Shown here piece after piece: positions 53,761 through 62,457 of a DNA stretch of 64,000 bases; within the stretch, counting starts at the first letter, position 1, and every line of letters begins with the position of its first letter. This DNA comes from Phymatolithon calcareum. Its lineage: Eukaryota; Rhodophyta; Florideophyceae; Hapalidiales. The notes under the pieces were generated by a model. The model was not told where the DNA came from and did not search any database. It was given only the letters and a program-made list of their open reading frames with translations. Both the position numbers and the translations under genes were made by a program. The DNA lies in the NCBI GenBank assembly GCA_977006965.1, contig OZ345366.1, forward strand, positions 372,001 through 436,000, given 5' to 3'.

Positions 53761-54402
53761 ATGACGTTGACGAGCAGCTCCGACATAGCGTTTGCCGCGA
53801 CTGCCGCGGCACTACCGACTGGGCGAGGAATAGCTCGGTGCACGCGACGTGCGGTGGTGACTAGCGCCGCGTCCGGCGTGTCGCGCCGGCAGGCGTTGGT
53901 GCAATTTGCCGCGCTCGCCGCTGCGGGTGGTATTGCCGGTACTGCTCGTGCCGATGACATCTCGGGACTTGTGACGCCTTATAAGGATCTTCCTAAAGGG
54001 TTTCAGATTTTGCGACCGTCTGGGTGGAATGAGTTTGAGGGGTCTCCCGAAGCGTACGATGTGAAGTGGGCCGATGTGATCCAGCCGCTTGAATTTGTCA
54101 CTGTGCTTACTAACCCGGTGTCGACGGGGAAGACGTTGGATAGTATCGGACCTTTGCAGACTGTTGGTGAGAAACTTGCCAAGAGTCGTGGTGGAGAATT
54201 GTTGAATGCTAAGGAAAAGGATATCGATGGCGTGAAGGCGTATGTGTTTGAAATTCAAAAGGGAGCGGCACACCAGATTACTCTGCTAACTGTGAATAAG
54301 AGCAAGTTGTATTCTGTGAATGCGTCGAGTGGGGAGAAGAGGTGGAAGAAGAGGGAGCGGCTTCTTAAGGGTGTTGTGGACTCTTTTCAACCTAAACTGT
54401 AG
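53761..54402 (+). CDS. PsbP-like thylakoid lumen protein
   Basis: 213 residues. A two-part plastid signal is visible: a Ser/Thr/Ala-rich stroma-targeting part, then a twin-arginine motif (SRRQALVQFAALAAAGG, Arg42-Arg43) with hydrophobic core and AxA-type cleavage after residue 64 (TARA|DD). This is Tat-dependent transport into the thylakoid lumen. The mature part begins SGLVTPYKDLPKGFQILRPSGWNEFEG, the usual opening of PsbP domains (Y.D...GF.I..P..W), and ends KGVVDSFQPKL. The family includes the oxygen-evolving-complex protein PsbP and many PPL/PPD assembly factors; the short loops suggest the PPL/PPD group. It is convergent with MIC10. Confidence 0.88.
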   Translation: MTLTSSSDIAFAATAAALPTGRGIARCTRRAVVTSAASGVSRRQALVQFAALAAAGGIAGTARADDISGLVTPYKDLPKGFQILRPSGWNEFEGSPEAYDVKWADVIQPLEFVTVLTNPVSTGKTLDSIGPLQTVGEKLAKSRGGELLNAKEKDIDGVKAYVFEIQKGAAHQITLLTVNKSKLYSVNASSGEKRWKKRERLLKGVVDSFQPKL

Positions 54403-54764
54403 TTGAGGTTGCGAGTAAATTTTTTGTGATATCCACTAGTGAGGAAAGGTCTAACACATAGAGTTCTTCCCGCTTTAGGTCGTCACCAATAGCGGTGAAG
54501 CGCTAAATCAAAGTGGAGGAAAAAGAGCAAGTGGGCAGTTTTTATGCAAATACTGAACGGAATTCCCTAGTAAACGGCATATCAAAAATGGATAGGTTGG
54601 CGCACCACGTTGACGTCGCGCACCTCTGGATCAATGAAGTCGCGGGCTCTCTACTTCAGACATCGCGTCAATGTTAACAGTATGCAAATCACAAAAGCTG
54701 GCACGCTGCTGGATTACATTTGCGGTCGCCATGGTGACATTCCGGGCTCCCTATCGATCACGGC
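54403..54764. other. Convergent 3' gap between the PsbP-like gene and MIC10
   Basis: No gene or strong signal seen. Confidence 0.6.
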
Positions 54765-55101
54765 CTAGTCCTTCTTCGGCGGGGCCAAGGTCTCAAAGTC
54801 CCGCTTCGCGTCAGCGTAGGTCGTCCCGATGCCGATACCGGCACCAATGCCCACGATCGCCGAGCGCATACCTACACCTCCTGCGCGTTGTCGTAAAATT
54901 GCGTCGCAAAAAACCGCGAGAAAATGGATCAGTGTCTGCTCACGCACGTATCTAGCGTTTGGTCACATGATATGGAAATGACGTACGGAAAAGAAGCATG
55001 GCGATCACGCCGCCAGCTATCGTGCCGTACGCCGTTCGCTTGATTCCCTGCTCAAGAGCTGAGTCCCACTTGTCTGCAACCTTGAGTGCGGAATCCGGCA
55101 T
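54765..55101 (-). CDS. MIC10: MICOS subunit MIC10, two exons
   Basis: Exon 1 is 55101-54987 and exon 2 is 54880-54765, joined across a 106-nt intron (54986-54881) with GTACGT donor and GCGCAG acceptor. Splicing gives a 76-residue protein. Exon 1 has DKWDSALEQGIKRTAYGTIAGGVIAMLLF, the conserved W-D-x-C/A-L start and first membrane span of MIC10. Exon 2 has RSAIVGIGAGIGIGTTYADAKRDFE, the second span with its GxGxGxG oligomerisation motif and the following Y-(A/S)-x-C/A. MIC10 bends the inner mitochondrial membrane at crista junctions. Neither exon alone would look like a gene. It is divergent from the LTO1 gene. Confidence 0.85.
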
Positions 55102-55539
55102 TTTGAGTCCCCTGATTCGTTTTCAGCAGCGCGCGCGGCGGCTATGGCGGATTCTGGGCGCGATGCGGAGGTGAAGACGACAGGATTGAGTCTAGACCGC
55201 AAACAAACACGTCCTGCTTCGCTACACGGAAGGAGCCACAGATCGCGCGTGAAAAATTTGGTGAGTTTCGGGAAATAGTGAAAAATGAAAATGTTTCAGA
55301 AAAGATATTCAGTTTTAGTGCATGCATATTTCTCCACTACTTTATTGACATGAGTATGGTTTTTTCATTTACAGTGCAACCCTAAAGTTTGTTTGATTGA
55401 GTTCGGTGATGAAGAAACGGTGAAATTCGATCGAATTCAAGACGACTTCCAACATCCAAATTTCCTTCTCCCCCGCGCTCATTCTGCGACAACAATATCT
55501 TTCACCGTCGTTACGCTCTGCTCTATCCACTGCTCCATA
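55102..55539. other. Divergent promoter region, MIC10 / LTO1
   Basis: 438 bp with no gene. The LTO1 frame stays open upstream to 55393 without a better ATG. Confidence 0.6.
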
Positions 55540-55944
55540 ATGGACGCACTTCTTTCTCTCGAGCATGACTTTCGGAGTGAGGGTGCTCGCGCCGGCTTCT
55601 CTAAAGGGGCCGCCCTGGGGCACAGCGAGGGACGCGACGCCGGTTTCGACGCCGGAGCCTCACGCGGTCTAGAGCGTCAGTTCTACCGTGGTGGGGCATG
55701 CGCTCTGCTTGCTCTTTCCGCTGCTCATCCAGACCACTTTTCCCCGCGAGCGTTATCCGCAGCCCGTGCCACGATTGCACTTGCACGTGCGCACGAAATG
55801 CATGTATCCGGAAACGATTCCACACGGGACGTCAATGCCGATCTCGAAGCACTTCGTCACCAGTTTCGTCTCCTCTGTGCACTTGCTCGTCTTCCACCGA
55901 TTCGTCCTGTAGCATTGCAAGCCGATCCAGCGTTATCATTCTGA
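55540..55944 (+). CDS. LTO1/Yae1-family protein (Fe-S adaptor for ABCE1)
   Basis: 134 residues. The N-terminal part carries the deca-GX3 motif of the Yae1/Lto1 family: glycine every fourth residue in EGARAGFSKGAALGHSEG and RDAGFDAGASRGLE, followed by FYRGGACALL, closer to Lto1 (ORAOV1) than to Yae1. The Lto1-Yae1 complex hands apo-Rli1/ABCE1 to the cytosolic Fe-S targeting complex. The last three residues, LSF, fit the [LIM]-[DES]-[WF] C-terminal tripeptide recognised by that complex, which supports both the identity and the 3' end. The start at 55540 puts the motif at the expected N-terminal position. No Yae1 partner gene is seen in the window. Confidence 0.78.
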   Translation: MDALLSLEHDFRSEGARAGFSKGAALGHSEGRDAGFDAGASRGLERQFYRGGACALLALSAAHPDHFSPRALSAARATIALARAHEMHVSGNDSTRDVNADLEALRHQFRLLCALARLPPIRPVALQADPALSF

Positions 55945-56195
55945 CGAAACCCAACGATTTGACGCCATTCTCCGCGTATCATACCGCAGAATGCCCAGGG
56001 ACACGTGTCCTCGGCGTGGTGCGCCGACGGCGAGAGATACGGAGCCCTAGGGCAGATCCCGCCCCAGCCGAATACGGCACAAAAGACTGCAGGGCGCCCT
56101 GCAGATTATACTGCACGCCTGTCTGGCGCACGCGTGCCGGTAACTTTGCCTTCTTCCGGGGTGTGCACAACGCTCCACGTGAGCGGCACGCGAAG

Positions 56196-57251
56196 ATGGC
56201 GGGAAGGCTTTCTTTTAATTTGCTCCAAGACGATGTGGAGGACAATACTGACTTGACCCCGGCCGCCCCGCCCGTCGTCGCGACCCCGGAGCCCGCTGCT
56301 GCTGCCCCCGTCGCTGTAGCTGCAGAATCGCGCAATGTGTCCTTTGGGGAGCGTGGAGGCCGTGGTTGGCGTGAAGGTGCCGGCGACTTTGGCGGCCGGG
56401 GACGCCGCGGTGTCCGCGGTGGTCGCGGTCGTGGTGGACGTGGTCGTGGTATGCGCGGCCGAGGTGGCCGTGGTGGTTTTGGAGGTGGCGGTCCTGGCTC
56501 TTGGGATGCACGTGGTAATGATGAACGTGGAAACATTGATGCGCCGCAGCGTAAGAGTGAGGATATTGCTCCGCAGCTGACGACTGAAGAGTTGGTTCCC
56601 GTTGAACTCAAGGCTGAGAATGACGATGAGACAAAGGAGGAAGGCGCACCTGACGTGGAGAAGGAGGATGCTCGTCCTCCTCAGCCTCCTAAGGAGAAGG
56701 AGATGACTCTTGATGAGTACATGGCAAAGAAGGCTGCCATGCAGCAGGAAATGCGCTCCTTGAGCACCAAGTCGACCCGTAAGGCTAATGATGGTCAGGT
56801 GGGATATGGTGGAAAGATGGCCGTTCTTAAGAAGAAGATTGACGGTAATCAAGAAGCTGATGAAACCAGTATCATGTCGTCTGTCCAGATGAAGCAAATT
56901 GTTGAGAACCGCAGCACTAAGGATTCTACGCATGCTGCCGTTGCCGACAATGCTAAGAACCAGGAGTTCTTCAAGACCCCCGCCCGTTCTTCCGGTCCGC
57001 GTTCGTACCAGGGCCGTGATGCGAGGGTGAATGCCAATGGGGACTTTAGACGGGGTGGTGATCGTCAGAACACTGGGTTCAAGGGTGGTAGCCGTGGCGG
57101 TCGTTATGAAGGTGGAGAGAACCGGAACCGCGGACCTTCGTACAATAGAAGCAACGAGGATTATCGCGGAAACCGTGACTCATACAATAGGCAAAGATCG
57201 GGAGCCCCGAATGTGGATGATCAATCCGCGTTCCCAAGCCTCAGTGCCTGA
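56196..57251 (+). CDS. SERBP1/HABP4/Stm1-like ribosome- and RNA-binding protein
   Basis: 351 residues. It starts MAGRLSFNLLQDDVED, then has a dense RGG region (about 52-101), an acidic linker, and the family core with KEMTLDEYMAKKAAMQQ (about 169-185) and FKTPARSSG. A second RGG/RG-rich segment follows, and it ends DQSAFPSLSA; the FP(A/S)L end is typical of HABP4/SERBP1 proteins. Members clamp the mRNA channel and eEF2 on idle 80S ribosomes and protect them in stress. The RGG stretches are likely arginine-methylated. The ATG at 56196 was chosen because residues upstream in the same frame are random. It lies 251 bp past LTO1 on the same strand. Confidence 0.88.
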   Translation: MAGRLSFNLLQDDVEDNTDLTPAAPPVVATPEPAAAAPVAVAAESRNVSFGERGGRGWREGAGDFGGRGRRGVRGGRGRGGRGRGMRGRGGRGGFGGGGPGSWDARGNDERGNIDAPQRKSEDIAPQLTTEELVPVELKAENDDETKEEGAPDVEKEDARPPQPPKEKEMTLDEYMAKKAAMQQEMRSLSTKSTRKANDGQVGYGGKMAVLKKKIDGNQEADETSIMSSVQMKQIVENRSTKDSTHAAVADNAKNQEFFKTPARSSGPRSYQGRDARVNANGDFRRGGDRQNTGFKGGSRGGRYEGGENRNRGPSYNRSNEDYRGNRDSYNRQRSGAPNVDDQSAFPSLSA

Positions 57252-58000
57252 TCTGATTTGCAATCAATCGCTATGTGGTGACGCCAAACTTGTTGAGTAG
57301 AGTCTGGCTGCGATCGCTTGTGTCGTTTGAATCTCTTTCGTTTTCAGTTGTTGGGTGTGTGTTGTTGATTTGATAGAGATGTCCGTCCTCGTTGTCCTAA
57401 CCTTCCCTTCCCTCTTTTATGAAGCGGCTGATAAATTGCCGTCTGGGGTCTGAGATCGCTGGGCTGCAGTAGCGGTTTTCCATTCACTTTCTTCACCGGT
57501 TAATTTGCTATTAGTTTTGAAAAAGAAAAACGTATGGCGTCTCTCAACGCATTGTTTTTGTCGACGAGGTCGTTTCAAATGCAACTTTGCCCACGATTGA
57601 GCATTATTCTTGATCGAACCGGATGATTCCTGAGTGCAATTTGAGATCCGTTTATGTGACTGGGGAAATTATAATGCAGAGGTCTATGCACTTCTCTGTC
57701 GTTTCTACACAGTGGAAACAGGAATGTAAACAAGATTGGGAATGATATTTAGCTCTAAGCCATTCATACATACATGTCAAAATAATTGTAACCGACACAC
57801 CGGCACTGCCACTTTGGTGCAGATAAATCCCTCTTTTTCCCGGCCGCCCGGTACTCTCATCTTGAAAGCGCGCGTCGCAAGTCCTCATTCCTGTCTGCCG
57901 TACTCACGGGTGGCGATTTGCCACCCGGCCCGATCGTTTGCCCTCAGTATACAGTCGGTCAGTCGAGCTCTGGAAAAATACCTGCTTGCGCTTTTTCGCC
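57252..58000. other. Gap between the SERBP1-like gene and SYS1
   Basis: T-rich 3' flank, then promoter of SYS1. No gene seen. Confidence 0.6.
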
Positions 58001-58686
58001 ATGTCGCGCAGCTCCACCGATACGAATAGCATGCCTGGTGCGACCGGCACATTCTACGGACGGGAATCTTTTCGGCCGGGGAAGATCCTCACGCAGATTG
58101 CAGCGATTCAGGTCTTCTTCTATTTTACTTTCGTACGTTCGTTCACCTTCCGCACCCACCCACGCACTCTCGCCTCGCTAATCGTTTGTCTTCTCTAACA
58201 CACTCGCTCGCTGGCAATCTCCTCCGATACCAGGCCGCCATGCTTTTCCTGTTGAACAGCACATTAGGCGTAGCATCAATCTACGCCCTTCGGCGACACG
58301 GGCCTCTAATTCTGGACCAGATGCTGTCCCACCGAGCGCTGCGACTGGACACCTCACCTGGGCTTGCAGCCGTCTTTTCTTTTTCAATGTCGTCTGTGCT
58401 GTGCGGCTCTCTCGCCTTTGTCACCGTTGTCGGCCGCTCTCGTCGCGCGCTTGACTTCGCCGCTACTTCCATGGCTGCCCATCTCTTATGCTGCTCATTA
58501 TATGGCGGCTTCCCTTTCTCCGCGCTCTGGTGGGGGCTCAATATCGCTTGCACCGGCGCTATGACTGCTGTTTGCGAAATGCTTTCGCGCAGACTTGAAC
58601 TCCGAGCTATTGCCGTCCCCACTAGGGAGCGTGACGTTGAGGTAGGATGCGGTGATGACGACGAGGATGCTATAAGGCCAGCGTGA
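58001..58686 (+). CDS. SYS1: SYS1 Golgi membrane protein, two exons
   Basis: Exon 1 58001-58132 and exon 2 58234-58686, joined in phase 0 over a 101-nt intron with GTACGT donor and ACCAG acceptor. The spliced protein has 194 residues. Exon 1 gives GTFYGRESFRPGKILTQIAAIQVFFYFTF, the N-terminal F..x.FDP..I..QI..LQ..YY segment of SYS1. Exon 2 gives LDQMLSHRAL, RSRRALDFAATSMAAHLLCCSLYGGFPFSALWWGLNIACTGAM and CEMLSRRLELRAI, all family blocks, in a four-span layout. SYS1 sits in late Golgi membranes and recruits the ARFRP1/Arl3 GTPase, which controls golgin and retrograde traffic. An acidic C-terminal tail is extra. It is convergent with the BEACH gene, 176 bp away. Confidence 0.9.
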
Positions 58687-58862
58687 TGAGTTAGTGGTGT
58701 AAAAGTACAAGACGCGTCGGTTAGCTGAAGATACGCACGCTGATATCTCTTGGGCAAATTGGGGTTTCAAGCCCCGTTTACTTTGTGCACACACGATTGC
58801 GAGCTACGTAGATTCTGTGTCGCGTATTTACGGTCACCGCAAAGTATGACGACCGGTAGGTG

Positions 58863-61800
58863 TTAAAAAGTCACATGAACTGCGTAAGTCTCCCCACATA
58901 CCACAAGTCCTGTATGGTCACACTGCACCAACATTGAATACAATGGCCGATCCATAATTTTCCTCCTTCCAACGCACAGCCCCGTCGCATCAAACTCCGT
59001 CAATTCACCTTCCATGTTCCCCACGAGCAAAGTCTCACTTCCATCTCGAGCGGTAACACAACTTGCGCCAGAACATGCAACCACTAGCTCAGCGCGAGAG
59101 CCCTGTGCTTGAGCCGGCGTCCAGACACGAACAATTGAGCCGCAAGAGCTGATGCACGCGATCGCCTGCATCACACCGGGTCCGCGCGGAAGCCAACAAA
59201 TACGGCTCTTCGAGGAAGCGGAGGTGGTCGAGCTAATTTCAGCGCGCCATATGGGATCAGGGAAGGCGTCACCGGCACAATACAACCGCGGTCGCCAGAC
59301 AAGCATTGCACTGTCGGCGGTAAGCGCAGCGACTAGTAATTGCTGCACTGCCCACTCCAAGTCCTCGTCGGCTGCGATACCGGTTGCACCAGCCGCATCG
59401 CGTGTGGCAGTCAGCTCCACAACACGGCTCTCCGCGTCCAGTTCTAATGCTAGCAAGAGCGCACCGGGTCCGCGCCGCAGACGCTGAAACTGCCACACTT
59501 TGACGATCGCGTCGCGCGACCCTGACAACAGAAGAGCTAGCGACGGTACATAGCACAGGCACTCAATACTCGTCTCGTGCGCTTCAGCGACTAGCGTTTC
59601 CGTCCGTCCGGAATTTATGTGGTAGTATCCGATGCTTCCGTTCCGTGTCCCGTATGCAACAAGTCCGTTTTCCATCGCGGAGATTGCCGAGCACCCTTCC
59701 AGCACCCGTGACCGTATTAGTTCGGCCCCGAGTTGCACTCGCAAGTAGCCATCGCTACACAGGGTGCACAATGCATACGTAACATCGCTGTTTCGTGATT
59801 CCGTGATCTGACAGTTTAGACTGCCCGGACTTTGCAGACTGGAAGAACTGGTGGGAATTGGCCAAGCTTCTAGGTTGACGAGAATAGAGTTTAGAATTCC
59901 AACTCTTGAGCCATTCTTCGATACTTTAAATCGACGCAGTGTGCATGCCTCGAGACTTCCGCTACTCCCCGTTTTCGAGCCACGGTCGTGTGATCTTCGT
60001 CGATGCGTCGATAAATTACTCCCTAACTTCTGAAGTCTTCCAAGTATTGAAGTATCGGAAGTCTTCCTCGATGCTACTTCCCATGACCGTGGCAGAGATT
60101 TGACTTCGCTCCGCTTTGTCCCTCTTGATTCTTTTTCGATGATCGCTTGGGTCAAATATTCGGGCATATTTAAAGGTGCACTCGATGAGGTTCCATTCTG
60201 CTGTGCCGCGGAAGAAACTTCTTCTGAAATTGAACCGATAGTCACAATACCGAGCGAAGGCTGAGAATCGAGTGTTGCGGGTCCGTCCTCTTTGCGAGCT
60301 TCAGACGGGAGTGTTCCGAAGCGGGACGGATGAGGATGAGAAAAAAGTTGTTCTGGAGTTCGCCCAAACTCCAAGTAGATAGTCTCCATTTGGTTAATGT
60401 CGTCATCTGTTAATAACTGCATGTCTTTCGCGTTGATAGAGTTTGGTAAGGCGACATCAGTATAAAAAACGTTGCAAGCCGCTTCAGACCGACTTGAGAC
60501 GCCGAAAATTAAGTCAATCCAAAGATGAAGCTTTTCCGATACTAACCTGCATTCCAGGGCTTTTCGAAGCTTGCGTACAAACTTTTCAGAGCTTCCATTT
60601 GCCCATGGAGGTAATACGACAGAGTCGACCCTTTTCCCATCTTGACGGGTTCCAAGCTCGAGACCAAGTACATTGTCCAAAAATTGCCCTGGGGATGCTG
60701 TTGATGATACAATACCTGAAGCTGATCTCTTCGAGTAGTTCAAGGTATAAAATTCAGGAATAAGCTCCTTGACGTCAGCTGGATTAGTGCATACGCCTTT
60801 CCAAGTTTCCGCGATGCTGTGAAAAAGTCGGTCTGGCATATCAAAGCGCCCATTTTGCAATCTTAACATTGCTCCTGGTGCTGCACGAACAAGATAATTA
60901 ATGAGATAGGCAGGTGTAGAGTAATGGGTCCCATAGAAGAAGCGGGGCTCAGGCATTTCGTTGAAACGCTCCTTCAGAGCTGCCAGACGCGATTCATCAA
61001 GAGCCCCGATAGGTTTGCTTAAATCTCGGAAAACTTCTGGATTTTCCAAGTCGAGTTCCCTCGAGGTATAATCAGAAAGTATCCACGGAAATACAGGATA
61101 CTGGGAGAGATCGTTAAAACTTCTTCCCGCTGCAAAATTGAGGTACATGAGGTATTCGTAGTTAGAAAGTTCTCCTCGACGCCACATGGCCAGAGCAAGA
61201 TCCAGCTCATTTCGGCCATATATGTCCAGTTTTTTCTTCGAAAAAAACTCAAGTGTTGCAAAAGCTTGTTCGCGCGCCTCGGTAGTGGCAAAAGAAAGCA
61301 ATAAGGTATTAAGAGGGTTTGCAGTCGATTGTGGGCTTGATGGGGTGTTTGTTGCAGTGTTGTATTCAAGCTCCAACGCCGCATTCTTACAGCCATGTCG
61401 GAGACGCCGAACGGAGACAAGGATGTCCAAGGGAATGCGGTCCACAGCGCGATTGACATCACTATGTATCGGCATAAAATAGAGGTTTGTAGAAGAAACT
61501 CTAACCCGACCTGGTGCGCGTGACAGAGCGTACACAGCGGCGGCGGAAAAATCGACTTCAGTGTGTTCGGCAACACCATACTGTAGCAAGGTAATGTCAA
61601 AAGGGATTTGAGTTTCGCGTTCTCGGACAAGTTCCCGCAGTGCTGACTCTCGCGCCCTTCGCGAGCCAATTGCATTGATGCTTTTCAGGGATTGTAGTTC
61701 CGCTTCAAGAATACCGCCTTCTGTGTACAACGGTGTGAACACATGACGGCCCTCGAACTCGGCATCCACGTACGGATGATCCACACCGCCTTCCCGTTGG

Positions 61801-62294
61801 AAAACACTTAATCTCGAATCCACAGCGACACTATCCGTCCGCGAAGACGATGAAGAATCTGCAAAAGTCTTGTCGCTGCCCTGTGCCATGTCGCGCCGGG
61901 GCGAAATGGCGGTGGAGTTGCGACTCGGCGTTTTCCACTGCGGTGAGGTCGCGAGGGCGTGTGAAAATAGAGCTGATGCAAATACATTATTTTGAATCCT
62001 TAATGAAGATTCCGATCGCCGGGCAATCGACACGCAAGAAATTGCAGTCATTGGAATTTTAACGACTGGGTCTCGCCAATCATCGCTATCGAAAAAAATG
62101 CTGCGCGTTGCAACTTTCAGGCGACCCACTCGCGCCGTCGTCGAGAGTCGAGACGTGAGTGATTTGACAGGCTCACGCATATCGTCGCATTTTGTTATTA
62201 GACGATATTGACAGGCAATGTCGGAAATTAGCACTTCTCCATCGTCAAGCAGCAGTAATGAGAAGCGTCCAGGGCGATTACGAGCAGGTTCCAT
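58863..62294 (-). CDS. BEACH-WD40 protein of the FAN/NSMAF type
   Basis: 1143 residues in one frame. It starts MEPARNRPGRFSLLLLDDGEV, and the RFSLLLL opening with a following GRAM-like domain is typical of FAN (factor associated with neutral sphingomyelinase activation). A PH-like module lies at about 235-345. The BEACH domain follows at about 360-650, with YEYLMYLNFAAGRSFNDLSQYPVFPWIL, FYGTHYSTPAYLINYLVRAAP, and FIPEFY-like ELIPEFYTLN, and a conserved region WANGSSEKFVRKLRKAL...LWIDLIFG. WD40 repeats fill about 840-1143, for example SIECLCYVPSLALLLSGSRDAIVKVWQF. BEACH proteins act in membrane traffic and receptor signalling. It is divergent from COG5 with 163 bp between start codons. Confidence 0.93.
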   Translation of the reverse strand: MEPARNRPGRFSLLLLDDGEVLISDIACQYRLITKCDDMREPVKSLTSRLSTTARVGRLKVATRSIFFDSDDWRDPVVKIPMTAISCVSIARRSESSLRIQNNVFASALFSHALATSPQWKTPSRNSTAISPRRDMAQGSDKTFADSSSSSRTDSVAVDSRLSVFQREGGVDHPYVDAEFEGRHVFTPLYTEGGILEAELQSLKSINAIGSRRARESALRELVRERETQIPFDITLLQYGVAEHTEVDFSAAAVYALSRAPGRVRVSSTNLYFMPIHSDVNRAVDRIPLDILVSVRRLRHGCKNAALELEYNTATNTPSSPQSTANPLNTLLLSFATTEAREQAFATLEFFSKKKLDIYGRNELDLALAMWRRGELSNYEYLMYLNFAAGRSFNDLSQYPVFPWILSDYTSRELDLENPEVFRDLSKPIGALDESRLAALKERFNEMPEPRFFYGTHYSTPAYLINYLVRAAPGAMLRLQNGRFDMPDRLFHSIAETWKGVCTNPADVKELIPEFYTLNYSKRSASGIVSSTASPGQFLDNVLGLELGTRQDGKRVDSVVLPPWANGSSEKFVRKLRKALECRLVSEKLHLWIDLIFGVSSRSEAACNVFYTDVALPNSINAKDMQLLTDDDINQMETIYLEFGRTPEQLFSHPHPSRFGTLPSEARKEDGPATLDSQPSLGIVTIGSISEEVSSAAQQNGTSSSAPLNMPEYLTQAIIEKESRGTKRSEVKSLPRSWEVASRKTSDTSILGRLQKLGSNLSTHRRRSHDRGSKTGSSGSLEACTLRRFKVSKNGSRVGILNSILVNLEAWPIPTSSSSLQSPGSLNCQITESRNSDVTYALCTLCSDGYLRVQLGAELIRSRVLEGCSAISAMENGLVAYGTRNGSIGYYHINSGRTETLVAEAHETSIECLCYVPSLALLLSGSRDAIVKVWQFQRLRRGPGALLLALELDAESRVVELTATRDAAGATGIAADEDLEWAVQQLLVAALTADSAMLVWRPRLYCAGDAFPDPIWRAEISSTTSASSKSRICWLPRGPGVMQAIACISSCGSIVRVWTPAQAQGSRAELVVACSGASCVTARDGSETLLVGNMEGELTEFDATGLCVGRRKIMDRPLYSMLVQCDHTGLVVCGETYAVHVTF

Positions 62295-62457
62295 CTTTCA
62301 GCAGAGCCCTACGCCGAATGAGCCGGCGCAAGAGCGCTTCAGCTCGTGGTAGAGTGCAAGCAAGCAGCATCTCCGACAACTTGTAAAGTTTCGGTTACAG
62401 GTGCCGTGCAGCCTCTTCAAGAGTTGTTACCGCTCACGTCATCTCAGAATAAAAAAC

